DNA of 13,642 nucleotides from an uncultured Thomasclavelia sp. (GTDB lineage Bacteria; Bacillota_I; Bacilli_A; Erysipelotrichales; Coprobacillaceae): contig CAJUOR010000019.1 of the NCBI GenBank assembly GCA_910588165.1, positions 12,596-26,237 of the forward strand, given 5' to 3'. The notes below the pieces were generated by a model that saw only the letters and a program-made list of their open reading frames with translations, did not search any database and was not told where the DNA came from. Positions 1 to 6,537 of this stretch are shown piece after piece. Position 1 is the first letter of the stretch. Every line of letters starts with the position of its first letter. Position numbers and translations under genes: made by a program.

Positions 1-30
1 TTTACTCTCACCGTGCAACACCTCTTTCAT
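1..30 (-). other. Possible 5' end of a gene leaving the window
   Basis: Read on the minus strand, a TATAAT box (43-38) is followed by an ATG at 30-28 that opens a frame to the window edge, beginning MKEVLHGESK. A GAGGTG motif just inside this frame could instead serve a GTG start at 12-10 in a different frame, so the start and frame are undecided. No recognisable -35 lies at a good distance from the TATAAT. Only about ten codons are visible and no family can be named. It lies 80 bases downstream of the DUF2812 gene in the same direction. Confidence 0.2.
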
Positions 31-110
31 AAATTGCATTATACCAAAACTTTCAAAAAAAGACACTCTAAATCATTCTAATTTAAGAAAAAGATAATAA
101 GTAATCCCTA

Positions 111-1301
111 TCACAAACATTCTTTAGTATTATTTTTAATAAAATCCATGAATGCTATGCGTACTTTTTGATCCAAAATATCAAAATTACCCTCATAAAA
201 ATAGATATTTTCTTTAACTTGAGCAATCATGCCAAAATCCCCTAATAGATGAGCCTGCTTAGCACCTTCTAATTCATATTCTTCTAATTGTTCATAGTCC
301 GCAATCATGCCGGCATAAATCCTTTTGGCAGTATCTTCATCTTTACAAATCGTAAAGGTACATACCGACTTATAAGAAGGATTTTTTTGATTTAGTAGCG
401 ACATTGTTTCAGAGCGCTGATAATAAAAAGGAACATATAAACTTGTGGAAGTATAGCGATGAACTTGACGTGAGTAATTTTGTGACTCGTCAAAATCTTC
501 TTGATCAATTAAATGACTTAAACGCATTAGTGTCAAATTCTCATAATTGACTGTATTCTTATGATAAGGTTGAACCTTTTGAATCATACTTAATCCTAAA
601 CAAGTCATGAGTGCCATCAAAAAAGATGCAATCAACGAATAAGCACGATACTTATCCGGTAAGTAATATGAAGCCACTTCATAAATGACAACTGTCAAAA
701 TAATGAATACCACAGGTAAATGCAATTCCTTTAAAAACAAGGGGATAATTAAAACCATCAAAACAAAGTACCTAGAGAACATATTGATACCTAAAAACAA
801 AGCTCTAAAGCAAGCAAACTTCAATTTAAAGCGGGGCTTTTGATGATGAGAGCAACTGTCAAAAAAACGTCCTAAGAAATCTAAAAAGAAACTAAAAGCG
901 AAAAACGGTAAACTAAAGACAAGGGCTAAAGCACCATCAGAATATAATAAACGATAGTTGAGGTGAGGTAAATAAAATATTGAACCTGCCAAAAGCACAG
1001 CTAAAGCTATTAAAATAGACAAATGATAAACTTTTCTTGAACCATAACTTTTAGAAGGTGCTAAAGGTGTATCAGAAAATTGCCAATATAAATGTCCGAC
1101 ATAGTGTTTACGATAACTACGCACATAATAATGAGGTTTTGGTTCAGCAACTTTTTTAAAACGTAAATAGTAGCGGGCTATCTTCGTAATTTCATAGCCT
1201 TCTTGAGCCATCTGATTAAGGTATGTTTCTAAAAGAGGGGCTTCTTTTTCCGCAAAGCTCATCCACTTATACAGATACTTCTTATTTTGTTTCTTTACCA
1301 T
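111..1301 (-). CDS. DUF2812 membrane protein
   Basis: A 396-residue protein with an N-terminal DUF2812-like segment (about residues 10-75: 'YKWMSFAEKEAPLLETYLNQMAQEGYEI', then a basic 'YYVRSYRKHY' stretch), followed by about four to six hydrophobic helices (roughly 95-240) and a soluble C-terminal third of about 150 residues. In Firmicutes, DUF2812 proteins usually sit beside PadR regulators and are of unknown function; no PadR gene is visible here. I chose the ATG at 1301 rather than the GTG at 1310, because the GTG lies inside the ribosome binding site GGAGGTGA, which sits 8 bases before the ATG. The gene has its own strong promoter (1323-1351) and no clear terminator before the window edge. 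The family call rests on the N-terminal pattern; the function is unknown. Confidence 0.7.
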   Translation of the reverse strand: MVKKQNKKYLYKWMSFAEKEAPLLETYLNQMAQEGYEITKIARYYLRFKKVAEPKPHYYVRSYRKHYVGHLYWQFSDTPLAPSKSYGSRKVYHLSILIALAVLLAGSIFYLPHLNYRLLYSDGALALVFSLPFFAFSFFLDFLGRFFDSCSHHQKPRFKLKFACFRALFLGINMFSRYFVLMVLIIPLFLKELHLPVVFIILTVVIYEVASYYLPDKYRAYSLIASFLMALMTCLGLSMIQKVQPYHKNTVNYENLTLMRLSHLIDQEDFDESQNYSRQVHRYTSTSLYVPFYYQRSETMSLLNQKNPSYKSVCTFTICKDEDTAKRIYAGMIADYEQLEEYELEGAKQAHLLGDFGMIAQVKENIYFYEGNFDILDQKVRIAFMDFIKNNTKECL

Positions 1302-1322
1302 AAAGCTCACCTCCGCATCTTC

Positions 1323-1351
1323 ATTTTAGACCGAATAAATCATATTTTCAA
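1323..1351 (-). promoter_or_regulatory. Promoter of the DUF2812 gene
   Basis: On the minus strand, TTGAAA (1351-1346), a 17-base spacer and TAAAAT (1328-1323) form a near-consensus sigma-A promoter. It is followed by the ribosome binding site GGAGGTGA and the ATG at 1301. Each hexamer differs from consensus at one base. Confidence 0.7.
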
Positions 1352-1403
1352 GAATTTACACCATTTCTAAAAAATTAACATGATATATAAATAACTTTGA
1401 CTA

Positions 1404-1478
1404 GCTAGAAAGTGAAAAGCCAAGAAGCAATAAGCCGCTTAGCTGTCTAAACAGCAAAAACAGCTTCTCTTTTCTAGC
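1404..1478. repeat. Long imperfect inverted repeat between two genes
   Basis: Outer arms GCTAGAAA (1404-1411) and TTTCTAGC (1471-1478) pair perfectly. Nested inside are AGAAGC (1423-1428) with GCTTCT (1463-1468) and a tight hairpin GCTGT-ctaa-ACAGC (1442-1455). An alternative pairing is GAAAAG (1414-1419) with CTTTTC (1469-1474). There is no T-tract at either end, so it is not a simple terminator. It lies upstream of the DUF2812 promoter and beyond the terminator of the amidohydrolase operon. It may be a structured RNA, a cruciform or a small repeat element. The rest of 1302-1600 holds only the promoter and the terminator listed here. Confidence 0.4.
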
Positions 1479-1559
1479 ATAAGGATATTCTAACCATGAT
1501 TATAACATACAAATTTAAGTAAATCCATGTATCTTCCTAACCTCATATAAACCAATCCA

Positions 1560-1595
1560 TTTAAAAACCGTTAAGCCAACATTGACCTAACGGTT
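1560..1595 (-). terminator. Intrinsic terminator of the lysine-riboswitch operon
   Basis: Arms AACCGTTA (1566-1573) and TAACGGTT (1588-1595) form a perfect 8-bp stem with a 14-base loop. On the minus strand it is followed by a short T-run, and it lies just past the amidohydrolase stop codon. Confidence 0.75.
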
Positions 1596-1600
1596 CTTGC

Positions 1601-2761
1601 TTATTTTAAAACTTCCGGATTTAAGAAGATTTGCAAAGCTGTATATGCCATTGCTTTTGTGGCAATATTCAATGTTTTATCGGCTTTGCTTCCGTGAACG
1701 TAATTCAAGAATTTAATATCATGGGCAAATGCCGGTTCATCAGCTTCTACATCAATTTCACAATACGCTGTCGGACAACGATGAGAAACATTCCCTACAT
1801 CTGTTGACCCTGATGCCTCAAGACTAGCCGGTCTGAATTCGGTAATTCCCAAATCCTCCAAGTTAGCACGTAACATCTTCTTTAGATTAGCATGATATAC
1901 TAAATCATCATATGAATTTTCAAAGAAATGATGTTCTAAAGTTGCTCCTGTCATTAAACAAGCACCTTTAGCACAGTTAATAATCTTTTCTGTCAACTCT
2001 TCAACATAAGCTCTTGTCTTAGCTCGAATATAGAATTGACAGCTTGCACGATCTGGTACGGTATTAACAGCTGTTCCACCTTTCGTCACAATACCGTGAA
2101 CACGGGCATCGCTTTTAATATGTTGTCTTAAAGCGTTAATTCCCGCAAATGTCAACTGAACAGCATCTAGGGCATTGATGCCTTGATCAGGTGCACCGGC
2201 AGCATGAGCGGCTTTCCCAAAGAAGTTAAATTCTACGGAATCCATTGCCAAAGAAATAATATCAATCGCATTATCAGAACCTAAATGCATTTGCATCGCC
2301 GCATCAATATCATCAAAACAGCCATGATTAACTAAGTCACATTTACCGCCTGTTGTTTCTTCAGCCGGTGTTCCGATTAAAACAACCGTTCCACTAAAAG
2401 CATCTTTCATCTCTGCCAAAGTAACAGCAGCACCTAAAGTCGAAGCAGCAATCCAGTTATGACCGCAAGCATGGGCATTATCCTCGCCGTTTTCACCATA
2501 TCCCGGTAAAGCATCATATTCTGCCATAAAACATACTTTAGGCCCATCACCATTTTTAAACTCAGCTCTGAAGGCTGTTTCTAAACCACCGTAAGGATAA
2601 GTTACCTCAAACCCCAAAGCTCGCATCTTTTCAACTAAATATTGACTTGATATAAATTCTCGATTACCTAATTCCGGGTGATCGTAAATGTAATCACGCA
2701 CCTCTTGGAAAATAGGCATTTTTTCATCAACAATTTGATATAAACGATTTTTCAATTCCAT
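1601..2761 (-). CDS. M20D family amidohydrolase (AbgB/PM20D2-like)
   Basis: A 386-residue zinc-dependent amidohydrolase or dipeptidase, cytoplasmic (no signal peptide). Visible metal-site residues are Cys99 and His101 in 'HACGHN', the Glu134-Glu135 pair in 'GTPAEET', His159 in 'MQMHLG', and a late His in 'AFAHD'; 'EYDALPG' near 81-87 and 'GSTDVGNVSH' are also typical. The length is normal for the family. Relatives include AbgB, which cleaves p-aminobenzoyl-glutamate, and mammalian PM20D2, which cleaves dipeptides ending in lysine, ornithine or arginine. I chose the ATG at 2761 over an upstream GTG at 2767, because GAGG lies 7 bases before the ATG and the GTG overlaps it. The start is 12 bases after the carrier's stop codon, so the two form an operon behind the lysine riboswitch. 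I infer a lysine-containing dipeptide or conjugate as substrate; automated annotation would probably say p-aminobenzoyl-glutamate hydrolase or generic amidohydrolase. Confidence 0.85.
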   Translation of the reverse strand: MELKNRLYQIVDEKMPIFQEVRDYIYDHPELGNREFISSQYLVEKMRALGFEVTYPYGGLETAFRAEFKNGDGPKVCFMAEYDALPGYGENGEDNAHACGHNWIAASTLGAAVTLAEMKDAFSGTVVLIGTPAEETTGGKCDLVNHGCFDDIDAAMQMHLGSDNAIDIISLAMDSVEFNFFGKAAHAAGAPDQGINALDAVQLTFAGINALRQHIKSDARVHGIVTKGGTAVNTVPDRASCQFYIRAKTRAYVEELTEKIINCAKGACLMTGATLEHHFFENSYDDLVYHANLKKMLRANLEDLGITEFRPASLEASGSTDVGNVSHRCPTAYCEIDVEADEPAFAHDIKFLNYVHGSKADKTLNIATKAMAYTALQIFLNPEVLK

Positions 2762-2773
2762 AATCACACCTCA

Positions 2774-4162
2774 CTAATAGCCAATCATAACGGCAGCTAA
2801 TAATAATACAATCTCACATATAAACAATAAACCAAACAATGGCGTAATAAACTTATACCATTTATCCACCGGAATACGCATAATTCCACACATCATAAAG
2901 ACTGATGTAGGCCAGAAAATATTTGAGAAACCATCACCGAACTGATAAGCTAAAACCGCAACTTGACGACTTAAGCCAACCATTTCGGAAACAGGTGCTA
3001 AAATCGGCATTGTTACTAAAGCTTGTCCTCCACCGGAAGGAATGAAGAAGTTAATAATATTCTGTACAAACAACATACCGATAGCACTCATATAGCCTTG
3101 GAAATTCATTAAAACTTGAGATAATGCATAAACGATGGTATCAATAATCTTAGCATTTTCCATAATTGTCGGAATAGCACGTGATAAGCCGACAATCAAT
3201 GCACCAAACATCATGTCTTTAGCTGCTTCAATGAAATATTCAGCTATTTGATTTGGTGAGAATTTAGAAATAACAGCTACGACAAGCATCATAATGATAA
3301 ACAATGCGGCAATTTCATCAATATACCACTTTAAAACGATTGTTCCATACACTAACATACCAATCGTAAATATAAATAAGAAGCTTGATACCTTTTGAAC
3401 AAATGTAAATTCCTTAGACATTAACTCCTCTTTTGAACCAACTTCAATCAATTCCATCTGATGACCGTGAAGAATTGATTTTTCAGGATTATTCTTAACT
3501 TTCTTCGCATAACGCCAAACATAAAGAATAGTTACTGACATATAAACTACAAAACATAAAATACGATATTCGATACCTGAAAATAACGGTACACCTGATA
3601 CTTGTTGGGCAACCCCAATTGTAAATGGGTTAATCGTTGCAGCCGCAAAACCGACAGATACAGCTACATAGACAATAGACCCGCCGACAATCGCATCATA
3701 ACCTAACGCTACTCCAATAGAAATAAAGATAGGAAGCAAGCCATAAGTTTCTTCCGACATCCCCATCGTAGAGCCTAGAATTCCAAATGCAATCATACAT
3801 ACAGGAATAATCAACTGAATACGATCACCGATACGTCTTAAAATAGCACCGATAACTGCATCGAATGTGCCGTTTTTAATTAACATATAAACAAACGCAT
3901 AGGCAAAAATAATGAAGAAGATAATTTGTCCTCCGGAAATAAAGCCTTGTTGAATGAAGACAAACATATCAAACAAACTACAACCAATCTTTGGCAAATA
4001 CTGAAAGGAATCAGCTACAACAACTGTATTTCCCATTTCATCAACTACACGTTCAAATTCCCCTGCCGGAACGATATTCGCTAATATCATCGACAATACG
4101 ACGATACCAAAAATAATGACGTAGGTATGGGGCATTCTAAATTTTCTTTTTTTCTTTTCCAC
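2774..4162 (-). CDS. YfcC-family membrane carrier
   Basis: A 462-residue polytopic membrane protein, about 11-12 hydrophobic helices, with a basic N-terminus (MEKKKRKFRMPHTYVI). It carries the signature of the YfcC/DcuC-type carriers: 'HTYVIIF' at the start, 'NIVPAGEFER' after helix 1, and the re-entrant-like 'IPSGGGQALVTMPILAP' near residues 372-388. Family members are proposed importers of C4-dicarboxylates, arginine/ornithine or peptides, and substrates are mostly unproven. The start is GTG at 4162 with GGAGAGG 7 bases upstream; no ATG is better placed. It is the first gene after the lysine riboswitch and its terminator, so lysine should switch it off. With the M20D hydrolase 12 bases downstream, I infer import of lysine or of a lysine-containing compound that the hydrolase then cleaves. 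Confidence 0.85.
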   Translation of the reverse strand: MEKKKRKFRMPHTYVIIFGIVVLSMILANIVPAGEFERVVDEMGNTVVVADSFQYLPKIGCSLFDMFVFIQQGFISGGQIIFFIIFAYAFVYMLIKNGTFDAVIGAILRRIGDRIQLIIPVCMIAFGILGSTMGMSEETYGLLPIFISIGVALGYDAIVGGSIVYVAVSVGFAAATINPFTIGVAQQVSGVPLFSGIEYRILCFVVYMSVTILYVWRYAKKVKNNPEKSILHGHQMELIEVGSKEELMSKEFTFVQKVSSFLFIFTIGMLVYGTIVLKWYIDEIAALFIIMMLVVAVISKFSPNQIAEYFIEAAKDMMFGALIVGLSRAIPTIMENAKIIDTIVYALSQVLMNFQGYMSAIGMLFVQNIINFFIPSGGGQALVTMPILAPVSEMVGLSRQVAVLAYQFGDGFSNIFWPTSVFMMCGIMRIPVDKWYKFITPLFGLLFICEIVLLLAAVMIGY

Positions 4163-4182
4163 TTTAATCCCTCTCCTCTAAA

Positions 4183-4226
4183 AAATTAAAATAAAACGCC
4201 TTTACATCCTAAAACATGTAAAGACG
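4183..4226 (-). terminator. Riboswitch-controlled terminator
   Basis: On the minus strand, CGTCTTTACAT (4226-4216) and ATGTAAAGGCG (4207-4197) form an 11-bp stem with one G-U pair and an 8-base loop, followed by a T-rich run (4196-4183). It lies between the lysine aptamer and the carrier gene. The aptamer's 3' closing strand (CATCTAA, 4252-4246) can pair, with one bulge, with TTAGGATG (4212-4205) in the terminator loop and arm. That gives a plausible antiterminator when lysine is absent. Confidence 0.85.
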
Positions 4227-4247
4227 AAAATAATCATTCTAATCCTT

Positions 4248-4440
4248 AGATGCCTTAAGATAGTACTCCTTTGTAATCTATCCATTACAAAGACAGTGAC
4301 AGATTTATTCAACCTGCCCCCAGCAATTAGCTTGGTAACTAACCACTTCGGCAACTTTGCCTTTCACTTATGCTTAACAGCTTCCAACCTATCATAAGTT
4401 ACTTTTCATTGTTGCGCCTCTATCAAGTCATGAGGTATCT
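4248..4440 (-). ncRNA. Lysine riboswitch (L-box)
   Basis: Read on the minus strand, the leader shows the L-box core in order: GAGGCGCAACAAT, then AAAAGTAACTTATGA, GGAAGC, GTTGCCGAAGTGG, GCTGGGGGC, CTGTCACTG and TTACAAAGGAGTACTATC. The outer P1 helix is AGATACCT (4440-4433) with AGGCATCT (4255-4248), one mismatch, continued by GATAG (4424-4420) with CTATC. Known L-boxes bind lysine, stabilise P1 and favour a downstream terminator, which is present at 4197-4226. It controls the YfcC-type carrier and the M20D hydrolase. I recognised this by motif order and pairing; a covariance search for the lysine riboswitch family would settle it. Confidence 0.9.
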
Positions 4441-4459
4441 TTAAATTAACACATTCTTC

Positions 4460-4549
4460 TCAATTAAGCAAGTCTTTTTTTCCACTTATCTTAAAAAGGG
4501 GAATATTTCCATTAAATGCAACATTTTTAGACGCAATCTCATTCATCAT
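4460..4549 (-). other. Possible 29-codon leader ORF
   Basis: On the minus strand an ATG-ATG start at 4549 opens 29 codons (MMNEIASKNVAFNGN...), ending in TGA at 4462-4460, just upstream of the lysine aptamer. There is no convincing ribosome binding site. It would be transcribed only if the upstream TATAAT (4574-4569) is the true promoter. It could be chance or a decayed gene end. Confidence 0.15.
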
Positions 4550-4568
4550 TTCTTTTAAACCCGACAAT

Positions 4569-4574
4569 ATTATA
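4569..4574 (-). promoter_or_regulatory. Candidate -10 box of the lysine-riboswitch operon
   Basis: TATAAT on the minus strand lies just past the terminator of the 113-residue gene and about 130 bases before the aptamer. The -35 position is poor (GAAACC at 17 bases). A weaker alternative is TTGCTT, 17 bases, TAATTT immediately before the aptamer. The start site is therefore not settled. Confidence 0.4.
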
Positions 4575-4581
4575 CATCAAT

Positions 4582-4602
4582 AAAAAAAGCAGGTTTCCCT
4601 GC
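4582..4602 (-). terminator. Intrinsic terminator of the 113-residue gene
   Basis: On the minus strand, GCAGG (4602-4598), a 4-base loop and CCTGC (4593-4589) are followed by seven T residues (4588-4582). It lies directly behind the stop codon of the unknown protein. Confidence 0.8.
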
Positions 4603-4605
4603 ATT

Positions 4606-4947
4606 TTAATTTAACCCTTTAGCTACTAAAAAGGCTTCGATTTCCTCATCGCTTAACTCTTTTTTCGGATTGTTGTAGTAAGGATGTCTATCTTTTTGTT
4701 CCTTTGGCAAATAAGCAACAAAATCCATCATCCCATTATACAGCCCATAACAGTCTAAAATATAAACACTACTCAATTCCTCTTTGACGATTCTTTTTGC
4801 CCACGGCAACAATTCCTCCAAACTTTTATTGCCCGTATAATAGAAATACCCCTTAGGTCCTTTTCTTTTAATAAAATAAATATCCTCTTTAGAATCCAAA
4901 AGCGGAATCATCAAATGAATAAATTTCGCAACTACGACAAATGGCAT
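4606..4947 (-). CDS. Unknown 113-residue cytoplasmic protein
   Basis: I do not recognise this family. The protein is compact, with no transmembrane helix after the mildly hydrophobic N-terminus (MPFVVVAKFIHLMIPLL). It is rich in Lys, Glu, Tyr and Leu, with an aromatic middle ('KGPKGYFYYTGNKSLEELLPWAKRIV'). The C-terminal 'KELSDEEIEAFLVAKGLN' looks like a short amphipathic helix. The gene is supported by GGAGG 7 bases before the ATG, an extended -10 promoter upstream (4973-4981) and a terminator right behind it, so it is a monocistronic unit. It is divergent from the tryptophan operon. A cre-like site (4987-5000) overlaps its promoter region and may place it under catabolite control. Confidence 0.75.
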   Translation of the reverse strand: MPFVVVAKFIHLMIPLLDSKEDIYFIKRKGPKGYFYYTGNKSLEELLPWAKRIVKEELSSVYILDCYGLYNGMMDFVAYLPKEQKDRHPYYNNPKKELSDEEIEAFLVAKGLN

Positions 4948-4972
4948 AATTCACCCTCCATTTCTAACGTTT

Positions 4973-4981
4973 ATTATAGCA
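4973..4981 (-). promoter_or_regulatory. Extended -10 promoter of the 113-residue gene
   Basis: On the minus strand, TGC-TATAAT (4981-4973) is an extended -10 element lying just upstream of the ribosome binding site and ATG at 4947. The -35 position (TAGAAA at 17 bases) is weak, as is usual with extended -10 promoters. Confidence 0.55.
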
Positions 4982-4986
4982 TAAAA

Positions 4987-5000
4987 TTTAAGCGCTTTCT
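4987..5000. promoter_or_regulatory. cre-like site (possible CcpA operator)
   Basis: TTTAAGCGCTTTCT, or AGAAAGCGCTTAAA in reverse, matches the CcpA operator consensus TGWAARCGYTWNCW at 12 of 14 positions and has the central palindrome AAGCGCTT. It sits in the spacer/-35 zone of the minus-strand promoter and about 20 bases upstream of the trp -35. Single sites of this kind can occur by chance. Confidence 0.35.
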
Positions 5001-5020
5001 ACAAACTTTTAATTTTTATA

Positions 5021-5048
5021 TTGACATACCTGAAATTAGGCATATAAT
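5021..5048 (+). promoter_or_regulatory. Consensus promoter of the trp operon
   Basis: A perfect TTGACA (5021-5026), a 16-base spacer and a perfect TATAAT (5043-5048) stand about 25 bases before the T-box leader. A strong constitutive promoter is what one expects when control is exerted by attenuation. Confidence 0.85.
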
Positions 5049-5071
5049 AAATTTATAACATAAATTCGTTG

Positions 5072-5319
5072 AGCAAGAAAGAGTAAATTGAAGCTTCAAC
5101 CGATAGAGAGTCCTTGAGGGTGGAAAAAGGACGGGAGAAATCAATCGAATGGTTCTTGCTAGAAGCAAGATGAAAGCCTAGGCAAGTAGTTAAGCCGCAA
5201 GCCAGCGTTAAAGGGCTAGGAGTATGATAGTATTCTGAATATGTTTTTTTACATGATTAAAAAGACAAATTAGGTGGCTGCGAATATAACTTCGTCCTAA
5301 TGAAAGGACGGAGTTTTTT
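5072..5319 (+). ncRNA. Tryptophan-specific T-box leader
   Basis: Stem I is closed by AGCAAGAA (5072-5079) with TTCTTGCT (5153-5160) and continues with ATTGA (5087-5091) and TCAAT (5141-5145). Between them lies the specifier loop: AGAGTAA on the 5' side, holding the conserved AGUA, and CGAATGG on the 3' side, presenting specifier TGG (5150-5152), the Trp codon. The T-box ATTAGGTGGCTGCG (from 5269) shows TGGC, which fits a tRNA ending GCCA, as tRNA-Trp does. ATTAGG (5269-5274) can pair with CCTAAT (5296-5301) as the antiterminator; the competing terminator is at 5290-5319. Uncharged tRNA-Trp should therefore turn on trpB and trpA. Confidence 0.92.
5290..5319 (+). terminator. T-box terminator
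   Basis: CTTCGTCCT (5290-5298) pairs with AGGACGGAG (5305-5313), nine pairs with one G-U, followed by six T residues (5314-5319). Its 5' arm overlaps the CCTAAT needed by the antiterminator, so the two structures exclude each other. Confidence 0.9.
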
Positions 5320-5364
5320 ATTTTATCAACGATTGTGTAAACTAAAGTCAAAGGAGAAACAACT

Positions 5365-6537
5365 ATGAAAGGAATGTATGGAGAATTTGGCGGTCAGTAT
5401 GCCCCAGAGGCACTCATGAACGCATTAAATGAATTAGAAGAAAGTTATCAAGAATTAAAAGATGATCCCTCATTTGTCGAAGAACTAAAATCATATCAAA
5501 AAAATTATATCGGACGCCCGTCTTTGCTTTATGAAGCTAAGCATTTAACTCAAGTTTTAGGCGGCGCTAAAATCTATTTAAAACGCGAGGACTTAAACCA
5601 TACCGGTGCTCACAAAATCAATAATGTCATCGGGCAATGCCTATTAGCTAAAAGAATGGGCAAAACGAAAGTTATTGCCGAAACCGGAGCCGGACAGCAT
5701 GGTGTTGCTACAGCGACAATCGCTGCTTTATTCGGTATGTCCTGTATTGTTTTCATGGGCGAAGAAGATATGCGACGCCAAGCTTTAAATGTATTTAAAA
5801 TGAAACTTCTGGGAAGTGAAGTCAAAGCTGTGACAAGTGGGACGGGAACACTGAAAGATGCTTGTAATGAGGCGATGAACTATTGGACCACCCATGCCCA
5901 AGATACCTTCTATGTCTTAGGATCAGCAGTCGGTCCTCACCCTTATCCTATGATTGTGCGTGATTTTCAAAAGATTATCGGCGAAGAAATCAGGGAACAA
6001 ATCATGGCAACGGAGGGACGTTTGCCTGACTATATTCTAGCATGTGTCGGTGGTGGCAGTAATGCCATTGGGGCTTTCTATGATTTTATCAATGAACCTC
6101 ATGTCAAGCTCATCGGATTGGAAGCTGCCGGTGAAGGTGTTAATACCACTAGACACGCTGCTACTTTAGCCAAAGGAAGTATTGGCGTATTACATGGTAT
6201 GAAATCTTATTTCCTACAAAATAGTGATGGTGAAATTACGCCTGTCTACTCTATCTCTGCCGGTTTAGATTATCCGGGCATCGGTCCGGAACACGCCATG
6301 TTGCATAAAAATCAAAGAGCTAGTTATGTTCCTATTACAGACAAACAAGCACTTGAAGCTTTCACCTTACTTTCTAAAACCGAAGGTATTATCCCGGCAA
6401 TTGAAAGCTCACACGCCTTAGCTTATGCGATTCAATTAGCCCCTACGCTTGACCAAAAACAGATTATTGTTGTCAATCTTTCCGGTCGGGGCGATAAAGA
6501 TGTACCCGAACTTATTCAATATTTGGAGGTGGCATAA
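5365..6537 (+). CDS. trpB: Tryptophan synthase beta subunit
   Basis: A 390-residue, PLP-dependent enzyme that joins indole and serine to make tryptophan. All key positions are visible: PLP lysine Lys84 in 'HTGAHKINN', catalytic Glu106 in 'AETGAGQHG', the PLP phosphate loop 'GGGSN' (229-233), Asp302 in 'GLDYPGIGPEH' and Ser373 in 'LSGRGDKD'. Lys164 in 'TLKDACNEA' matches the lysine (Salmonella Lys167) that contacts the alpha subunit's interface loop. The length is normal for the TrpB1 type that pairs with TrpA. The ATG has AAAGGAG upstream with suitable spacing. It is the first gene of the T-box operon; trpA starts on the base after its stop codon. TrpB seems fully functional while its partner does not, so it probably works on free indole. 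Confidence 0.97.
   Translation: MKGMYGEFGGQYAPEALMNALNELEESYQELKDDPSFVEELKSYQKNYIGRPSLLYEAKHLTQVLGGAKIYLKREDLNHTGAHKINNVIGQCLLAKRMGKTKVIAETGAGQHGVATATIAALFGMSCIVFMGEEDMRRQALNVFKMKLLGSEVKAVTSGTGTLKDACNEAMNYWTTHAQDTFYVLGSAVGPHPYPMIVRDFQKIIGEEIREQIMATEGRLPDYILACVGGGSNAIGAFYDFINEPHVKLIGLEAAGEGVNTTRHAATLAKGSIGVLHGMKSYFLQNSDGEITPVYSISAGLDYPGIGPEHAMLHKNQRASYVPITDKQALEAFTLLSKTEGIIPAIESSHALAYAIQLAPTLDQKQIIVVNLSGRGDKDVPELIQYLEVA

Noticed and set aside
5610..5825. Minus-strand frame inside trpB
   Set aside because: It lies wholly within trpB, opposite to it, with no ribosome binding site and no family resemblance.
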